From Aaosphaeria pasadenensis (Eukaryota > Ascomycota > Dothideomycetes > Pleosporales), in contig JAKLMB010000007.1 in assembly GCA_022813625.1 (NCBI GenBank), positions 744,001 to 808,000 on the forward strand: a DNA stretch of 64,000 bases, in the 5' to 3' direction. The notes beneath the pieces are model-generated. The model was not told the origin of the DNA. It searched no databases and saw only the letters and a program-made list of their open reading frames with translations. The position numbers and the translations under genes were made by a program. Below, in pieces: positions 33,673-43,281 of this stretch; position 1 is the first letter of the stretch; every line of letters begins with the position of its first letter.

Positions 33673-35160
33673 TGATAATCGACTCGCTACGATAATACGC
33701 GAAGACGTCCTCTCCTGTCTTGTTATACCACAGGGGTTATCAATAGGAGATTGCAAAGGGCGGCTTGGCTTCGTGGTTTGAGCGGCGTTGTCGTGGAAAA
33801 GTTGTGAGCATAGTCCCAACACGATCGGCACGTACCTAGGTCGGCCTAGGAATCTCGTGATTGGCTGGTGCGTCGCGGAGTTCTAAAACGCCACAACTAA
33901 GTCAGAGGCAGAGAGCGGAGGGGAAGGGGTCCTTTGGATATCTGGCAACTCGAGAGTCGACAGCAGCAAATCGAATACTGATGGCGGCATGACGGTTTAT
34001 CCTCAAGTAGAACGAAGGAGAGAATTGCGTGCATAGTCGGTCTATAATTACTATTGGCAGCTGAAGTATGCCAATGCTACCGCCAAGGGGCTCTCCAGAT
34101 GGAAGCCCCAGGCCAAAACGTACACAGTGACTGGATAAGCCATTGAGAGTCTCAGACCAGCTGTGTCCCAGGGTCTTGAAACGGGGCTATGAAACAATAC
34201 TCCCAACGGGCGGCTGTAACTGGTACGCAAAGTCATGGTGGGTTGTGGTCCTGCGCTGCTGACGGACGCTTGCACGGCTTGGTGCGCCGTCGCATGTCGC
34301 TTGAGCCATAAAAGGACCGGCCCCCGGACCCCTCGACGTCTTTCTTACTACCTGCAACCTGCTACCTGTACTTCTTGTCTCTTGTGAAAGTTACACGTAC
34401 TCGTTGGGACATCGCTTTCTCTCGCCTCAGTACTCTCTCTATTGCGTCACGGCGTAAGCGTTAGCATTGTGGTATTTGAGCGGCATCTTAGCGGGCGATT
34501 TCTCTTCCTTATCAAATCTACAACAAGATCAGCAGTAATAGTAGACTTGAGAGTGTACGATATCTAGGTATGTAATATTATACGCCCATCTACGAGAAAT
34601 CATAGACGAGATTCCTTTGATTCTCTGTTGTGGTTGTTCTATTTCATTCTCTGTCTTCAGACTTCCCTCCACTACAACCAATATGGAACGTGACACGCAT
34701 TGTGTCGAATATCACATTTCCTTGCCGACTTCATTTCTTTTCAATCGCGGAGACTGATTGATAGTGACGGCTTACTGTGGAACACATAAAAACTACTTGT
34801 ATTTTTATAACTGCGTTTCTTTGCTCTGCCATTTTGGTCTTGTATTCCTGCGCAACGAAACAGTATTTTGTCAATACCAGCCACCCCTATTATCGAAAGG
34901 CCCTTTTGCCGATATTTTGAATGACGTAACTAATTAATCTGTTGCAGAACTCGATATTTCAAAAACTCACCTCTCTACTCTCCAGGAGACACGTCTAGTA
35001 CCTCCAACGCATTTCTTTCCAAGATTCATCAAGTAACGCAAACGGCGGGCTGCAATAGTCGTGAGAAGTCTTTTTCGACAGCAAAAGACCCTTCTTCACT
35101 CCTGGCATTGATCCCCATACCTTATCGTCTATCTCGAAGTTTTTATCAGAGTCCGTCAAC
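33673..35160. other. Divergent promoter region with a probable long eIF4E leader
   Basis: About 1.5 kb between the NOPCHAP1-like gene and the eIF4E-like gene. Sequence from about 34320 on is C/T-rich and likely to be the transcription start and 5' leader of the eIF4E-like gene. No coding sequence is supported. Confidence 0.4.
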
Positions 35161-35924
35161 ATGGCCGGCCGAATTCCAGCCCTCTCCACCTCTGATCTCC
35201 CATCAGCATCGCCACAGGAGGCTTCTGCAACCGCCTCACCCGCACGTGGAACTGCTATGCTGAATTCAATTTTCAAATCTGTCCGGGTACCCGAGTTCCG
35301 TTTCAGGTGGCAGTTCTGGGCAGAAAAGGGACAGCAAGCGCCAGCTACGAGCAGTGACCAGCAAGCGTCTGAAGATTTTGCGTCACGCCCGAAACACCTC
35401 GGCGAGCAGATCATCAGCATTAAGGAGTTTTATCAGCACTTCAACAACATTCCCACCGACCAGCTGAAGATGCGTGACAGCATCCATCTCTTCCACGTTG
35501 GGATCACGCCGGTGTGGGAGGATCGACGGAACCTCCGCGGTGGAGCATTCTATTTCCGTGTGAAGAAGGAGCTTGCCGCAAAATTCTGGCACGAGATCTG
35601 CCTATTGGCAGTTGGCGATGTGCTTCAGAGTGCAGTGGAAACCAAGCGAGATGGTGAGTATTGCTATTATTTGCAAAATGTCTGTTCTCATCACTAATGA
35701 ATATAGCTTTCAATGACGACATCTGCGGTATTTCATACTCGGTTCGATGGAACGCAGTTCAGATCGCCGTCTGGAACCGTGACGCCGATAACGAGGCCGG
35801 CAGGGAAAAGCTACTCGCAGCTATCATCGAGAAACTCAGCGATGATATTAAGCCGCAAGACTCTTACTGGTACAAGGCGCACCGTGAGCACAAGGGATTC
35901 GTAGCGCCCGATGCATCATCATAG
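35161..35924 (+). CDS. Divergent eIF4E-family cap-binding protein
   Basis: Two exons, 35161-35653 and 35707-35924, with a 53-bp intron, give 236 residues. The fold can be followed: FRFRWQFWAEKG (first strand), the helix SIKEFYQHFNNIP, then HLFHVGITPVWEDRRNLRGG, which holds the second cap-sandwich tryptophan, FWHEICLLAVGD, and DDICGISYSVRWNAVQIAVWNRD with the third conserved tryptophan. The first cap-sandwich tryptophan, expected between the first strand and the helix, is absent: that loop is Gln/Ser/Asp-rich. The tryptophan that binds eIF4G in the canonical factor is tyrosine here (KEFYQHF). Such changes occur in eIF4E class II/4EHP-type proteins, which often repress translation. It is therefore probably not the main initiation factor. 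Confidence 0.85.
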
Positions 35925-36187
35925 CTGTTCGAACGGCCAAAAACTCTCGGCGACATACGATTTCATGACATCCTAGCATCGAAGAGTTGATTAAATCCAC
36001 TTTTGGACTTCAATCAACTCTAACCTCATGATGAGATTCTCTCCCAAATGAACCGGACCCTGAGGATAGCACAACATCAATAGTTGAGTTCTCTATATGA
36101 ATATTACAAACAAATATTAAGAAGAATGGTTTTACATGACATTCAGTGATATGGCAGTTTTGCGATATTTTGATGTTGAAGAAAAAT

Positions 36188-37454
36188 CTATATACCACCT
36201 CCTACCTCTACTAAGATTTTGACATGACTCTCCTTATCCTTTATCAAAGCTTTGATACCATCCTCGACGATGTTCTCCAGTTGTATCTTACTAGTTATCA
36301 TGTTTGCGGGTTGAAGAGTGCCTGCACCGTAGATTTTAGCCTCTCGATCTGCCAATTGCCCGTGACTCCTAATTGTAGGAATACTTACCATCTGCCAAAT
36401 GATCTATCACAGCTTGTACATCCTTCCTCTGATATCCCAGCACAGCTGTGTACTTGGCTTCCCTAAAAACCAGCATATTCGGCTGGAAGGGGACCTCCTT
36501 CTCCCAAATTGCAACATTCACCACTGTCCCTCGGGCCTTGACCGCCAAACACGCCGTCTTCAGACTCGCCGGTACACCCGCACAATCGAATACGACATCC
36601 GGGCCATCACTCCCACTCAACTCCTTACTTATGGAAATCAGATCATAAGTCTTCGGATCGAGCACGTGGTGCGCACCAAACTCTCTCGCGAACCTCTGTC
36701 TCACTTTAGAAACTTCGCTCATGATGATCTTCCTAGTCTTGAGCGCCTTCAGGCATTGCACGATAGCAAGACCAATCGGCCCACCACCTAGAACCAGTAC
36801 GACAGAATCAGGAGTAAGCGGCGCTGCAGAGATCGCATGCCATGCCACGCTCAATGGCTCCACAAGAGCGCCAATATCCAAGGGAACATTGTCCGGCAAG
36901 GGTAACACACAATGCTCAGGCACGACAACGGAATCGCTCAATCCCCCTCCGCCGCCGCTCAAGCCTACGAATCCGCCATTGTAGCAGACGTTTTCCACGC
37001 CCGCGGTGCAGGCGCTGCATTCCCCGCAGTATAGAGTTGGTTGGATGGCGACGCGCTGGCCGATCTTCAGGGGAATAGATTGTGGGAAGGTGAGATTCGG
37101 TCCGAGTTCGGTGATGGTGCCGCTGAATTCGTGGCCTAGGGTTATGGGCACGGCGTCTCCTGTTATGGGGTGCGGTTTGTCTGGGACTGGGGCGAAGTTG
37201 GGACCTCCGAGGTATTCATGAAGGTCGGTACCACATATCCCGACGTAGGCGGGGGCGATCTGGTAGGGTTGTTAGCATTTCGATTCTCCATTGCGTTGTT
37301 ACTGTTCGAGAATGAAGGAACTCAAAGACAGGTGTGGAGTGATCGGACTAGATGCCCGTACTATACATACCCTCACTTGCCCCACCCCGCAACTGGCCTT
37401 CTCCACATCTTCCACGCGGATATCTTCTTTCCCATAAAATCTTGCCGCACGCAT
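36188..37454 (-). CDS. Zinc-dependent medium-chain dehydrogenase (butanediol/sorbitol type)
   Basis: Three exons, 37454-37371, 37259-36389 and 36321-36188, give 362 residues. The third exon needs the GTGCAG acceptor at 36322 to stay in frame, yielding the natural ending LQPANMITSKIQLENIVEDG. The catalytic zinc ligands sit in GICGTDLHEYL and GHEFSG; the structural zinc site is the four-cysteine lobe CGECSACTAGVENVC; and the Rossmann motif is VLVLGGGPIGLAIVQ. The family oxidises secondary alcohols and polyols such as 2,3-butanediol or sorbitol with NAD. The substrate is unknown. It lies 4.4 kb from the peptide precursor gene, on the same strand as the rhamnosidase, so a place in the peptide cluster is possible but unproven. 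Confidence 0.9.
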
Positions 37455-38391
37455 GGTCGTTGGTGTAAAGAATAATATTGTTGTTCGTGAATTTCTCTCT
37501 GTCCGAATTGTCCCTTGGTGTTCTCGTTTTCGATTTCGCCGACAAGGACGCTGTTTAGGAATGCAGTCTCGAGAGACATGATCCGTTGTAGACCCTTCTC
37601 TTATGTATTGGTCCAGAAACTTCGGATAGCCGTACAAAGAATATCCGAACCGTGTTGAGCGATGAAGAATGCGAGGTGCAGAAGTGGGTCTGGTCTCTCT
37701 ATGTATCTGTCCACCTTGGCCAAGGTTTATGAAGAAGGGGGCCGGTGCTACTGTCACACTTCTAATGTATGCTCTACCTTCCAAGAAGCCGGGGAGAAGG
37801 CAACAATGTTGCGTCAAAGGCGCTCTCCAAGCGTCCATTTCCGACGGCGGCTCCGAAAATGCCCAGATGCTCTAGCTCTAGGACTGCAACCTTGCCGTAC
37901 TGGAAACTGTTTGCCAGCGAACGGTCCCAGGCGCATGACGACGACATAGTCAGGGAGGTGTCATCGGGGCTGGGCCTAGAGCTGAAGGGGTATGGCAAGC
38001 CATTTGGCCGAAGAAGACGCATCGCTGGCGTACGGACGATAGGATGGGAATATGGATGGCGTCTCATCAAGCTTTGCGGGGGTGGGGTGACCTCACGGAA
38101 CTAATCGGGAAGTATGCGTGAGGAGCCGGATTGCCTCATTCGGATTCCTTGTGGATATTCCCTCGACTTCTACACTACCTCGTACTCGTAGTTACAAGTA
38201 AGAAGAAATATTGCCTTCGCCATATCAAGAATGAACTGGACGATCGAGACAGGCTGATTGGGTGTCAGATCTGGAGCAGGCCTGTCGATTATCTGTCCAT
38301 GACAAGTATTGTGGAAAGCTACTACTCATTTGAGCTACACCTATGAACTACCGTAAATTTACGAAGCAAAGTCCTCCCCGAGAATATACCA
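37455..38391. other. Spacer upstream of the dehydrogenase
   Basis: About 940 bp holding the dehydrogenase promoter and the 3' flank of the rhamnosidase. Short frames at 37660-38100 have no family signature. Confidence 0.4.
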
Positions 38392-41073
38392 TTACCCCAG
38401 AACTTTGAAACCTTCGACGGTAAACTGATGAGTGCCACTTCCTACTTCCGTCACCGTGCCGTTTGCGCCAGGCAATTTGACCTCTGCGCGCGCATTTGGC
38501 GGCACACTGACGCTTAGATGAAACCCATCCTCGCCAACGTTCCAGCTAGCTTTAGTCCAACCATATGCACTCAAATAGCTGGAATTTGCCTGGGTGATAT
38601 CTCCTCCGGGTTCCGGTGCAACCAGAACCTTCTTCCATCCGGGCTCTGCTGGAGCTAGCCCACCAATCTTTTGATGTATCCAATCCGCAACACTTCCGAA
38701 AGCATAATGATTGAAGCTCGTCATTTCCCCTGGATTCACCGAGCCATTTGATAGGAGAGAATCCCATCGCTCCCAGGTCGTTGTGCCGCCCATCACGACC
38801 TGATATAACCATGACGGTACCTTCGTCTGGAGAAGCATTTTATAGAAATCTGCGGTCGCATCTATAGACGACAGGGTAAATCCAAGTTGTTGGGTACCCG
38901 CAAATCCTGTGCCGACTAGGAAGTTGTTGTCGGCGATGACTTTTCGAAGAGTGGAAGCAGCCTCGGTCCGCAGGGCTTCAGTATCGAAGATGCCAAAACC
39001 AATTCCAAGCGTAAGTGCAGTTTGCGTCACGTTAGCAATGATACTGTCATAGGGCTCGACCCAGGCGCTCTTGAAAGCAGAAATGAGATCGGTTCTCTGA
39101 GAAGCATATTTCTCTGCTTCCTCTGTTTTACCAAGCGCTGCACTGATGTTGGAGAGAAGCCTAGTCATTTCGATAAGGTACGCATCGGATACCAAGTGCG
39201 TATCAGTGGTGGCATCACCAGGCTTGTCAGCCGGCGCCTTTGGATCCAGCCAGTCTGCGAATTGAAATGTAGATCTGTTCCATAGACCTGCCTCGTTCCT
39301 GGGAATACCCTTGTCTATCCAAGACTGTGCTCCAGCGTACTGTTCCTGTAGCATGTTCTTGTCCCCGGTCGTCTTGTACAGTGCCCAAGGGTTGCCAACG
39401 ACGACATCGCCCCAAACAGATGTAGGCATTCGGGATGATGTATCATTGACATTCTCATCCGGAATGTAAATGGGAGGAATGAATGTGGGGCTATCAGCTT
39501 GCTCGGACCAGGCATCTTTGAGCCAACCACGCCAGAACCCAGCCGTCTCATATAAGTAATTCGAAGTTGGCATGAATGCGTGCGCATCCCCAGTCCATCC
39601 TAATCGTTCGTCTCTCTGTGGGCAATCTGTCGGGACACTAAGGAAATTGCCTTTCAAGCTCCAGATGACATTATTGTGGAACTTGTTGAGAAGTTCGTGA
39701 GAGCATTCGAAATATCCGACTCGCTCCATGTCGGAGTGTACAACAACAGCAGAGATGGAATCGCCATCCAGCTTTGTGGCATTCGGCCACCCAGTAACTT
39801 GCACATAGCGAAATCCGTGGAAGGTGAATTTAGGCTCCCAGTTCAATGGGCCCTTGCCGGAAAGTATGATGGTGTTTGTAGCCTTTGCCGTCCGCAGCGG
39901 TCGCGTCGCAACTTCGCCATTCTCCATTACTTCAGTATGCACTAGAGTAATATTGGTGCCTGCAGGCCCATCGACCTTCAACTTCAGCCACCCAACAAGA
40001 TTTTGGCCAAAGTCAATGACTGTTTTCCCAGAGTCGGACAGGAAAACCTTCTGAGGTTTCACAGACTCAAGTTTACGAATTGGTGGGCCGTCTGGAGGCA
40101 CAATCTTCCCTACGGGAGGAGATAATTCCTTTGTATCTAGCCAGGAAGTACTGTCGAAGTCTGGCAACGACCATCCTTCGATCTCATTCGTGGCGTTGTA
40201 AAATTCGCCATTATAGATCTCCGAGGTTACGATAGGCCCAGTAGTTGCTCGCCAGGTTGGATCGCTTGGGATCGTTTGTTTGCTCCCGTCAGCATTGGTC
40301 ACAACGAGCAAAGAAATCAATCCAAGGGTATCTCCATAGAGATTCCTCCTTTTCTGTAGGCCTATGCGACCTGCGTACCAGCCCTCTCCAACTGTTGCAC
40401 CAATTGCGTTCTCACCAGGTTTGACGAGTTCAGTTACATCGTATGTATCGTATACATGCCTGTGATGATACGACGTATAGCCTGGAGCCAAAACATGATC
40501 GCCGACACGTTGGCCATTTATCTCGGCCTCGTACAAGCCAAGTGATGTGATGTAGAGACGTGCAGATGTGATTTCGGAATTGACTTGGAAGGCTTTCCGG
40601 AAGAGGACGGGCTGCTTAGGTGCGTCGATTTCTGTCTCTCGATCTGCGGCAATAGGTTTCGCACCCGCCCAGTCTTCAGGGTTTAGAAGTCCCGTCTCCA
40701 CTGTGAAGACGTCTGACCATTCTGTTGATTCCTGGCCTTGGCCTCCATGGGCTCTAGCTCTGACGGTCGCAGATTCTGCGCTGCCCAAGGGCTTATCCGG
40801 CCATGGGACTAATATTGAGTCTGTTGAATTGACATTGAAAACATTTGGGACGCCGTCTGCTCCACGGGATATTTCGACGTCATAGCTTGTTTGCTCCCAA
40901 TTGGTGGCGGTCCCTTCGAATCTCCAAGAGATGCGAGGCTCAGTCTCCGCAATACCAAACGCGGGGCGGTGGTGTTCAAAAGAAAGCGATGCAATTGAGA
41001 CCGACATGCTGGCGCACTGGCTCGTCTGCTGAACAAGAGGCGTTTGGCCGTGGATAAATGTCTCTGAATACAT
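38392..41073 (-). CDS. GH78 alpha-L-rhamnosidase
   Basis: Single exon, 893 residues from the ATG at 41073 (an in-frame GTG two codons earlier is disregarded). It has an N-terminal beta-sandwich region (SWRFEG, DVEISRG), the rhamnosidase concanavalin-like part (RKAFQVNSEITSARLYITSLG) and the (alpha/alpha)6 catalytic domain. The catalytic segment DCPQRDERLGWTGDAHAF near residue 480 contains the general-acid glutamate, and TTTWERWDS near 762 contains the second key glutamate. GH78 enzymes release terminal L-rhamnose from pectin side chains, flavonoid glycosides and natural products. Many fungal members are secreted, but this N-terminus (MYSETFIHGQ) lacks a signal peptide, so the enzyme is probably intracellular or unconventionally exported. 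It lies next to the peptide precursor gene. Confidence 0.94.
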   Translation of the reverse strand: MYSETFIHGQTPLVQQTSQCASMSVSIASLSFEHHRPAFGIAETEPRISWRFEGTATNWEQTSYDVEISRGADGVPNVFNVNSTDSILVPWPDKPLGSAESATVRARAHGGQGQESTEWSDVFTVETGLLNPEDWAGAKPIAADRETEIDAPKQPVLFRKAFQVNSEITSARLYITSLGLYEAEINGQRVGDHVLAPGYTSYHHRHVYDTYDVTELVKPGENAIGATVGEGWYAGRIGLQKRRNLYGDTLGLISLLVVTNADGSKQTIPSDPTWRATTGPIVTSEIYNGEFYNATNEIEGWSLPDFDSTSWLDTKELSPPVGKIVPPDGPPIRKLESVKPQKVFLSDSGKTVIDFGQNLVGWLKLKVDGPAGTNITLVHTEVMENGEVATRPLRTAKATNTIILSGKGPLNWEPKFTFHGFRYVQVTGWPNATKLDGDSISAVVVHSDMERVGYFECSHELLNKFHNNVIWSLKGNFLSVPTDCPQRDERLGWTGDAHAFMPTSNYLYETAGFWRGWLKDAWSEQADSPTFIPPIYIPDENVNDTSSRMPTSVWGDVVVGNPWALYKTTGDKNMLQEQYAGAQSWIDKGIPRNEAGLWNRSTFQFADWLDPKAPADKPGDATTDTHLVSDAYLIEMTRLLSNISAALGKTEEAEKYASQRTDLISAFKSAWVEPYDSIIANVTQTALTLGIGFGIFDTEALRTEAASTLRKVIADNNFLVGTGFAGTQQLGFTLSSIDATADFYKMLLQTKVPSWLYQVVMGGTTTWERWDSLLSNGSVNPGEMTSFNHYAFGSVADWIHQKIGGLAPAEPGWKKVLVAPEPGGDITQANSSYLSAYGWTKASWNVGEDGFHLSVSVPPNARAEVKLPGANGTVTEVGSGTHQFTVEGFKVLG

Positions 41074-41887
41074 TGCCACTCTGTTTATTTATATTGGATG
41101 CAACAGTTAGATGTTCGGTGAGAGATATCGCGATCGTATCCCTGTTCCCCCTGCTAGCCCCATCGATCGTCAACGGGCGGTTCGGGTAAAAGTCTCGCGA
41201 GGTTCTTGATGAGCTTAATGTTGACGTCTAAATCGCGGGGAACCTGTTGTTTTCTGGGGTATATTTCTTGGCAGAAGCGGAGACGTATCGAATACCACCA
41301 TCGTATCAAACTTTGTGCGATCAACGGTGCGTAGAGATACATCTAGTGCACCGAGGTTAGGGCGCTCTGGTGGAGGAAAATTGCTCGATTGATTCCCGAT
41401 GGATCTACCGATTGGCCAGCGACTGATTGACATGTTAACTAGTTACCTAGGTACTCCTATGATACTTGCACATGAAGAGGAAGCGCATTAATTGTTGGTG
41501 TTGTGTTTGCCCAAGGTCGACTGTCTTCGTAGTTAGGACAAGGGCTGGAGGGATTTGAGGGGACCCTGATTGGACAGGAGGCTGTGAAGGTCCCTGAAAT
41601 TAACCTCAGAAAGACTGAACGAAGGACCGACTTGGAACTTGATTTAGTGACTTACCAAAAATAAGTAAGTGCTATGTTTATCGTTCTTAATCCGGCATGA
41701 TAGCCTTGCATTTCCCATTTCGTATTTATAACAAACAATTCACACATACCGAGAGCCTAGGCACGCTGCTCTGTTCTTTGAAACTCTCCTGGAGGGAAGA
41801 CTTGCAATTAATTTGTTTGAGCGAGTGTGTGAATTTCTTTAAAGCCATCAGTGCCTCTGTCATCTGTATATCATCCCTATCTGAAAT
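41074..41887. other. Spacer between rhamnosidase and peptide precursor
   Basis: About 810 bp upstream of the rhamnosidase, also holding the 3' flank of the precursor gene. No supported coding sequence. Confidence 0.4.
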
Positions 41888-42426
41888 TTAACCACCAAGA
41901 TGAGCCCTGATATAACTTGCAGTGGCATCGCCATCATCGGCCTCTCTCTTCGCCTTGCCCCCAAGATGAGCCCTAATATAAGTTGGACTGGCACCATCAT
42001 CATCGACCTCCCTCTTCGTCTTGCCACCAAGATGGGCCCTGATGTAAGTTGCTGTTACATCATCATCATCGGCATCCCTCTTTGCCTTTCCACCCAAATG
42101 GGCCCTGATATAAGTCGCAGTGACATCGTCATCATCAGCGTTCCTCTTCGCCTTGCCACCCAGATGTATGCGAATGTAAGTTGGAACCACAACGTCGCCA
42201 TCCTCATCTCGCTTCCAGCCTGCCAGATGCTCCTCGTTATAGGTTGCCACAATGTCTCCGCTGGCAGTCCTCTTTAGACCTGCAGGGGCCGCGGGCTTTG
42301 ACATGAACACGGATTAGAGGTTGGATTTAATGTTTTTGCGGGTTATAAATGGGTCGAACATACCGTTGGAGCAGCCGTTACAATGGCACTGAGGCCTGCA
42401 ATAGCAATAGCCACAAAGCACTTCAT
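41888..42426 (-). CDS. Secreted repeat precursor of a ribosomal (dikaritin-type) peptide
   Basis: Two exons, 42426-42364 (21 codons) and 42295-41888, with a 68-bp intron starting GTATGT, give 156 residues in consistent phase. Exon 1 encodes a clean signal peptide (MKCFVAIAIAGLSAIVTAAP). After a short PAAPAGLKR stretch come six tandem units. Units 2-5 are 22 residues, unit 1 is 20 and unit 6 is 18, ending at the stop. Each unit has an acidic spacer (such as DADDDDV), a core of the form [T/S]Y-x-x-x-H-L-[G/A]-G, and, except in unit 6, a Lys-Arg Kex2 site, mostly as KAKR. The core is TYIRAHLGG in three units, SYIRAHLGG in the last, TYIRIHLGG in unit 2 and a divergent TYNEEHLAG in unit 1. Signal peptide, Kex2 sites, near-identical repeats with a conserved tyrosine and an adjacent UstYa gene together define precursors of ustiloxin-like cyclic peptides. 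A TATA box lies about 100 bp upstream. The core lacks the Trp and Cys residues of alpha-type mating pheromones. Confidence 0.85.
41891..42268 (-). repeat. Six tandem coding units of about 66 bp in the peptide precursor
   Basis: Minus-strand units at 42268-42209 (divergent, 60 bp), 42208-42143, 42142-42077, 42076-42011, 42010-41945 (66 bp each) and 41944-41891 (54 bp, no terminal Kex2 site). Units 3 and 4 are the most alike. The DNA similarity suggests expansion by unequal crossover or slippage. Confidence 0.9.
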
Positions 42427-43281
42427 TTTCGTAGCTGATCGAGTTGGTGTTTTGTCTTGTCTGTAGGTAGCTTGATGAGAAAGTGATGGCTGATGTCTAC
42501 TTGAAAACAGCCAGCACGTCTCTTTTATATTGTCGGGATTGTAGCATATGGGCACTTTCTTCGTCGAGATTTGAATGGCGAATCCGTTGAGAACCTCGCT
42601 TTGCTTCGGCCTCAATAAGGATGCATTCGGTCGAGATCGCATTTCCGTCTCGGCGCAGCCAGCAAGTTGATCCCAAATCTATTCTCGCTCTTCAACAACG
42701 ACGATTTGATTCCATGACGAGAAGGTAGTTATGCATACCAAGCATTCGCAACATGACGAACATTCTTGATGTTTGGTCAGATGCTCAAGGCAATGATGAG
42801 AATGGAGTATATCTCAAGGCAATAGATCCTTCAGGATTACCCCAAGGCCGCGAAGTTGCATGTCATATATGAATCTATAATAGTACAGGTTTGCCTCCTC
42901 TAGATCTTGTACAACTCCGGGAAGATCCTATTTCACCGACTGCGTACGTTCTGGTTTCCCCAGCGGGAAGGTCGCTAAGGCGCCAAGTAGATAGCTTGCA
43001 GATGAAACGAGCGATTGGCTGATGAATGCGCAGCGGATGTTGGGTGTATAGTGTTGGGCGAGGATCTAGAGGCGCAGGTTCGACGCCGTTGCGTCCGTAA
43101 GAGTGGAATGGTTGATGTTATGGTGTAGAAACAATGCATATTACGCAATGGCCCTTGCGACGTAGCAAAGAAGGGTGATGGCTGAGTAGACATACCCACT
43201 TACACCACATAAAATCAAAATCTAACTGCGAAAACACCACAAGTTACTTCTGATCTTTGTGTACATTTAATTTCGTAGTCA
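42427..43281. promoter_or_regulatory. Shared divergent promoter of the precursor and UstYa genes
   Basis: The 855 bp between the two start codons serve both genes. The precursor side has a C/A-rich leader and a TATA box. No pathway-specific operator could be recognised by eye. The divergent layout allows the precursor and its modifying protein to be switched on together. Confidence 0.6.
42522..42529 (-). promoter_or_regulatory. TATA box of the peptide precursor
   Basis: TATAAAAG on the minus strand, 96 bp before the ATG. The leader between them is C/A-rich, as in strongly expressed fungal genes. Confidence 0.7.

Noticed and set aside
37299..37838. 179-codon frame upstream of the dehydrogenase
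   Set aside because: Read-through of the 5' leader; only the part from the ATG at 37454 matches the dehydrogenase N-terminus.
41900..42277. 125-codon plus-strand frame across the repeat array
   Set aside because: Antisense shadow of the repeats; it has no promoter, signal or family, while the minus strand has all of them.
41888..42426. Peptide precursor as an alpha-type mating pheromone gene
   Set aside because: Signal peptide, Kex2 sites and spacers fit, but the core lacks the conserved Trp/Cys and Gly-Gln features, and the adjacent gene is UstYa-type.
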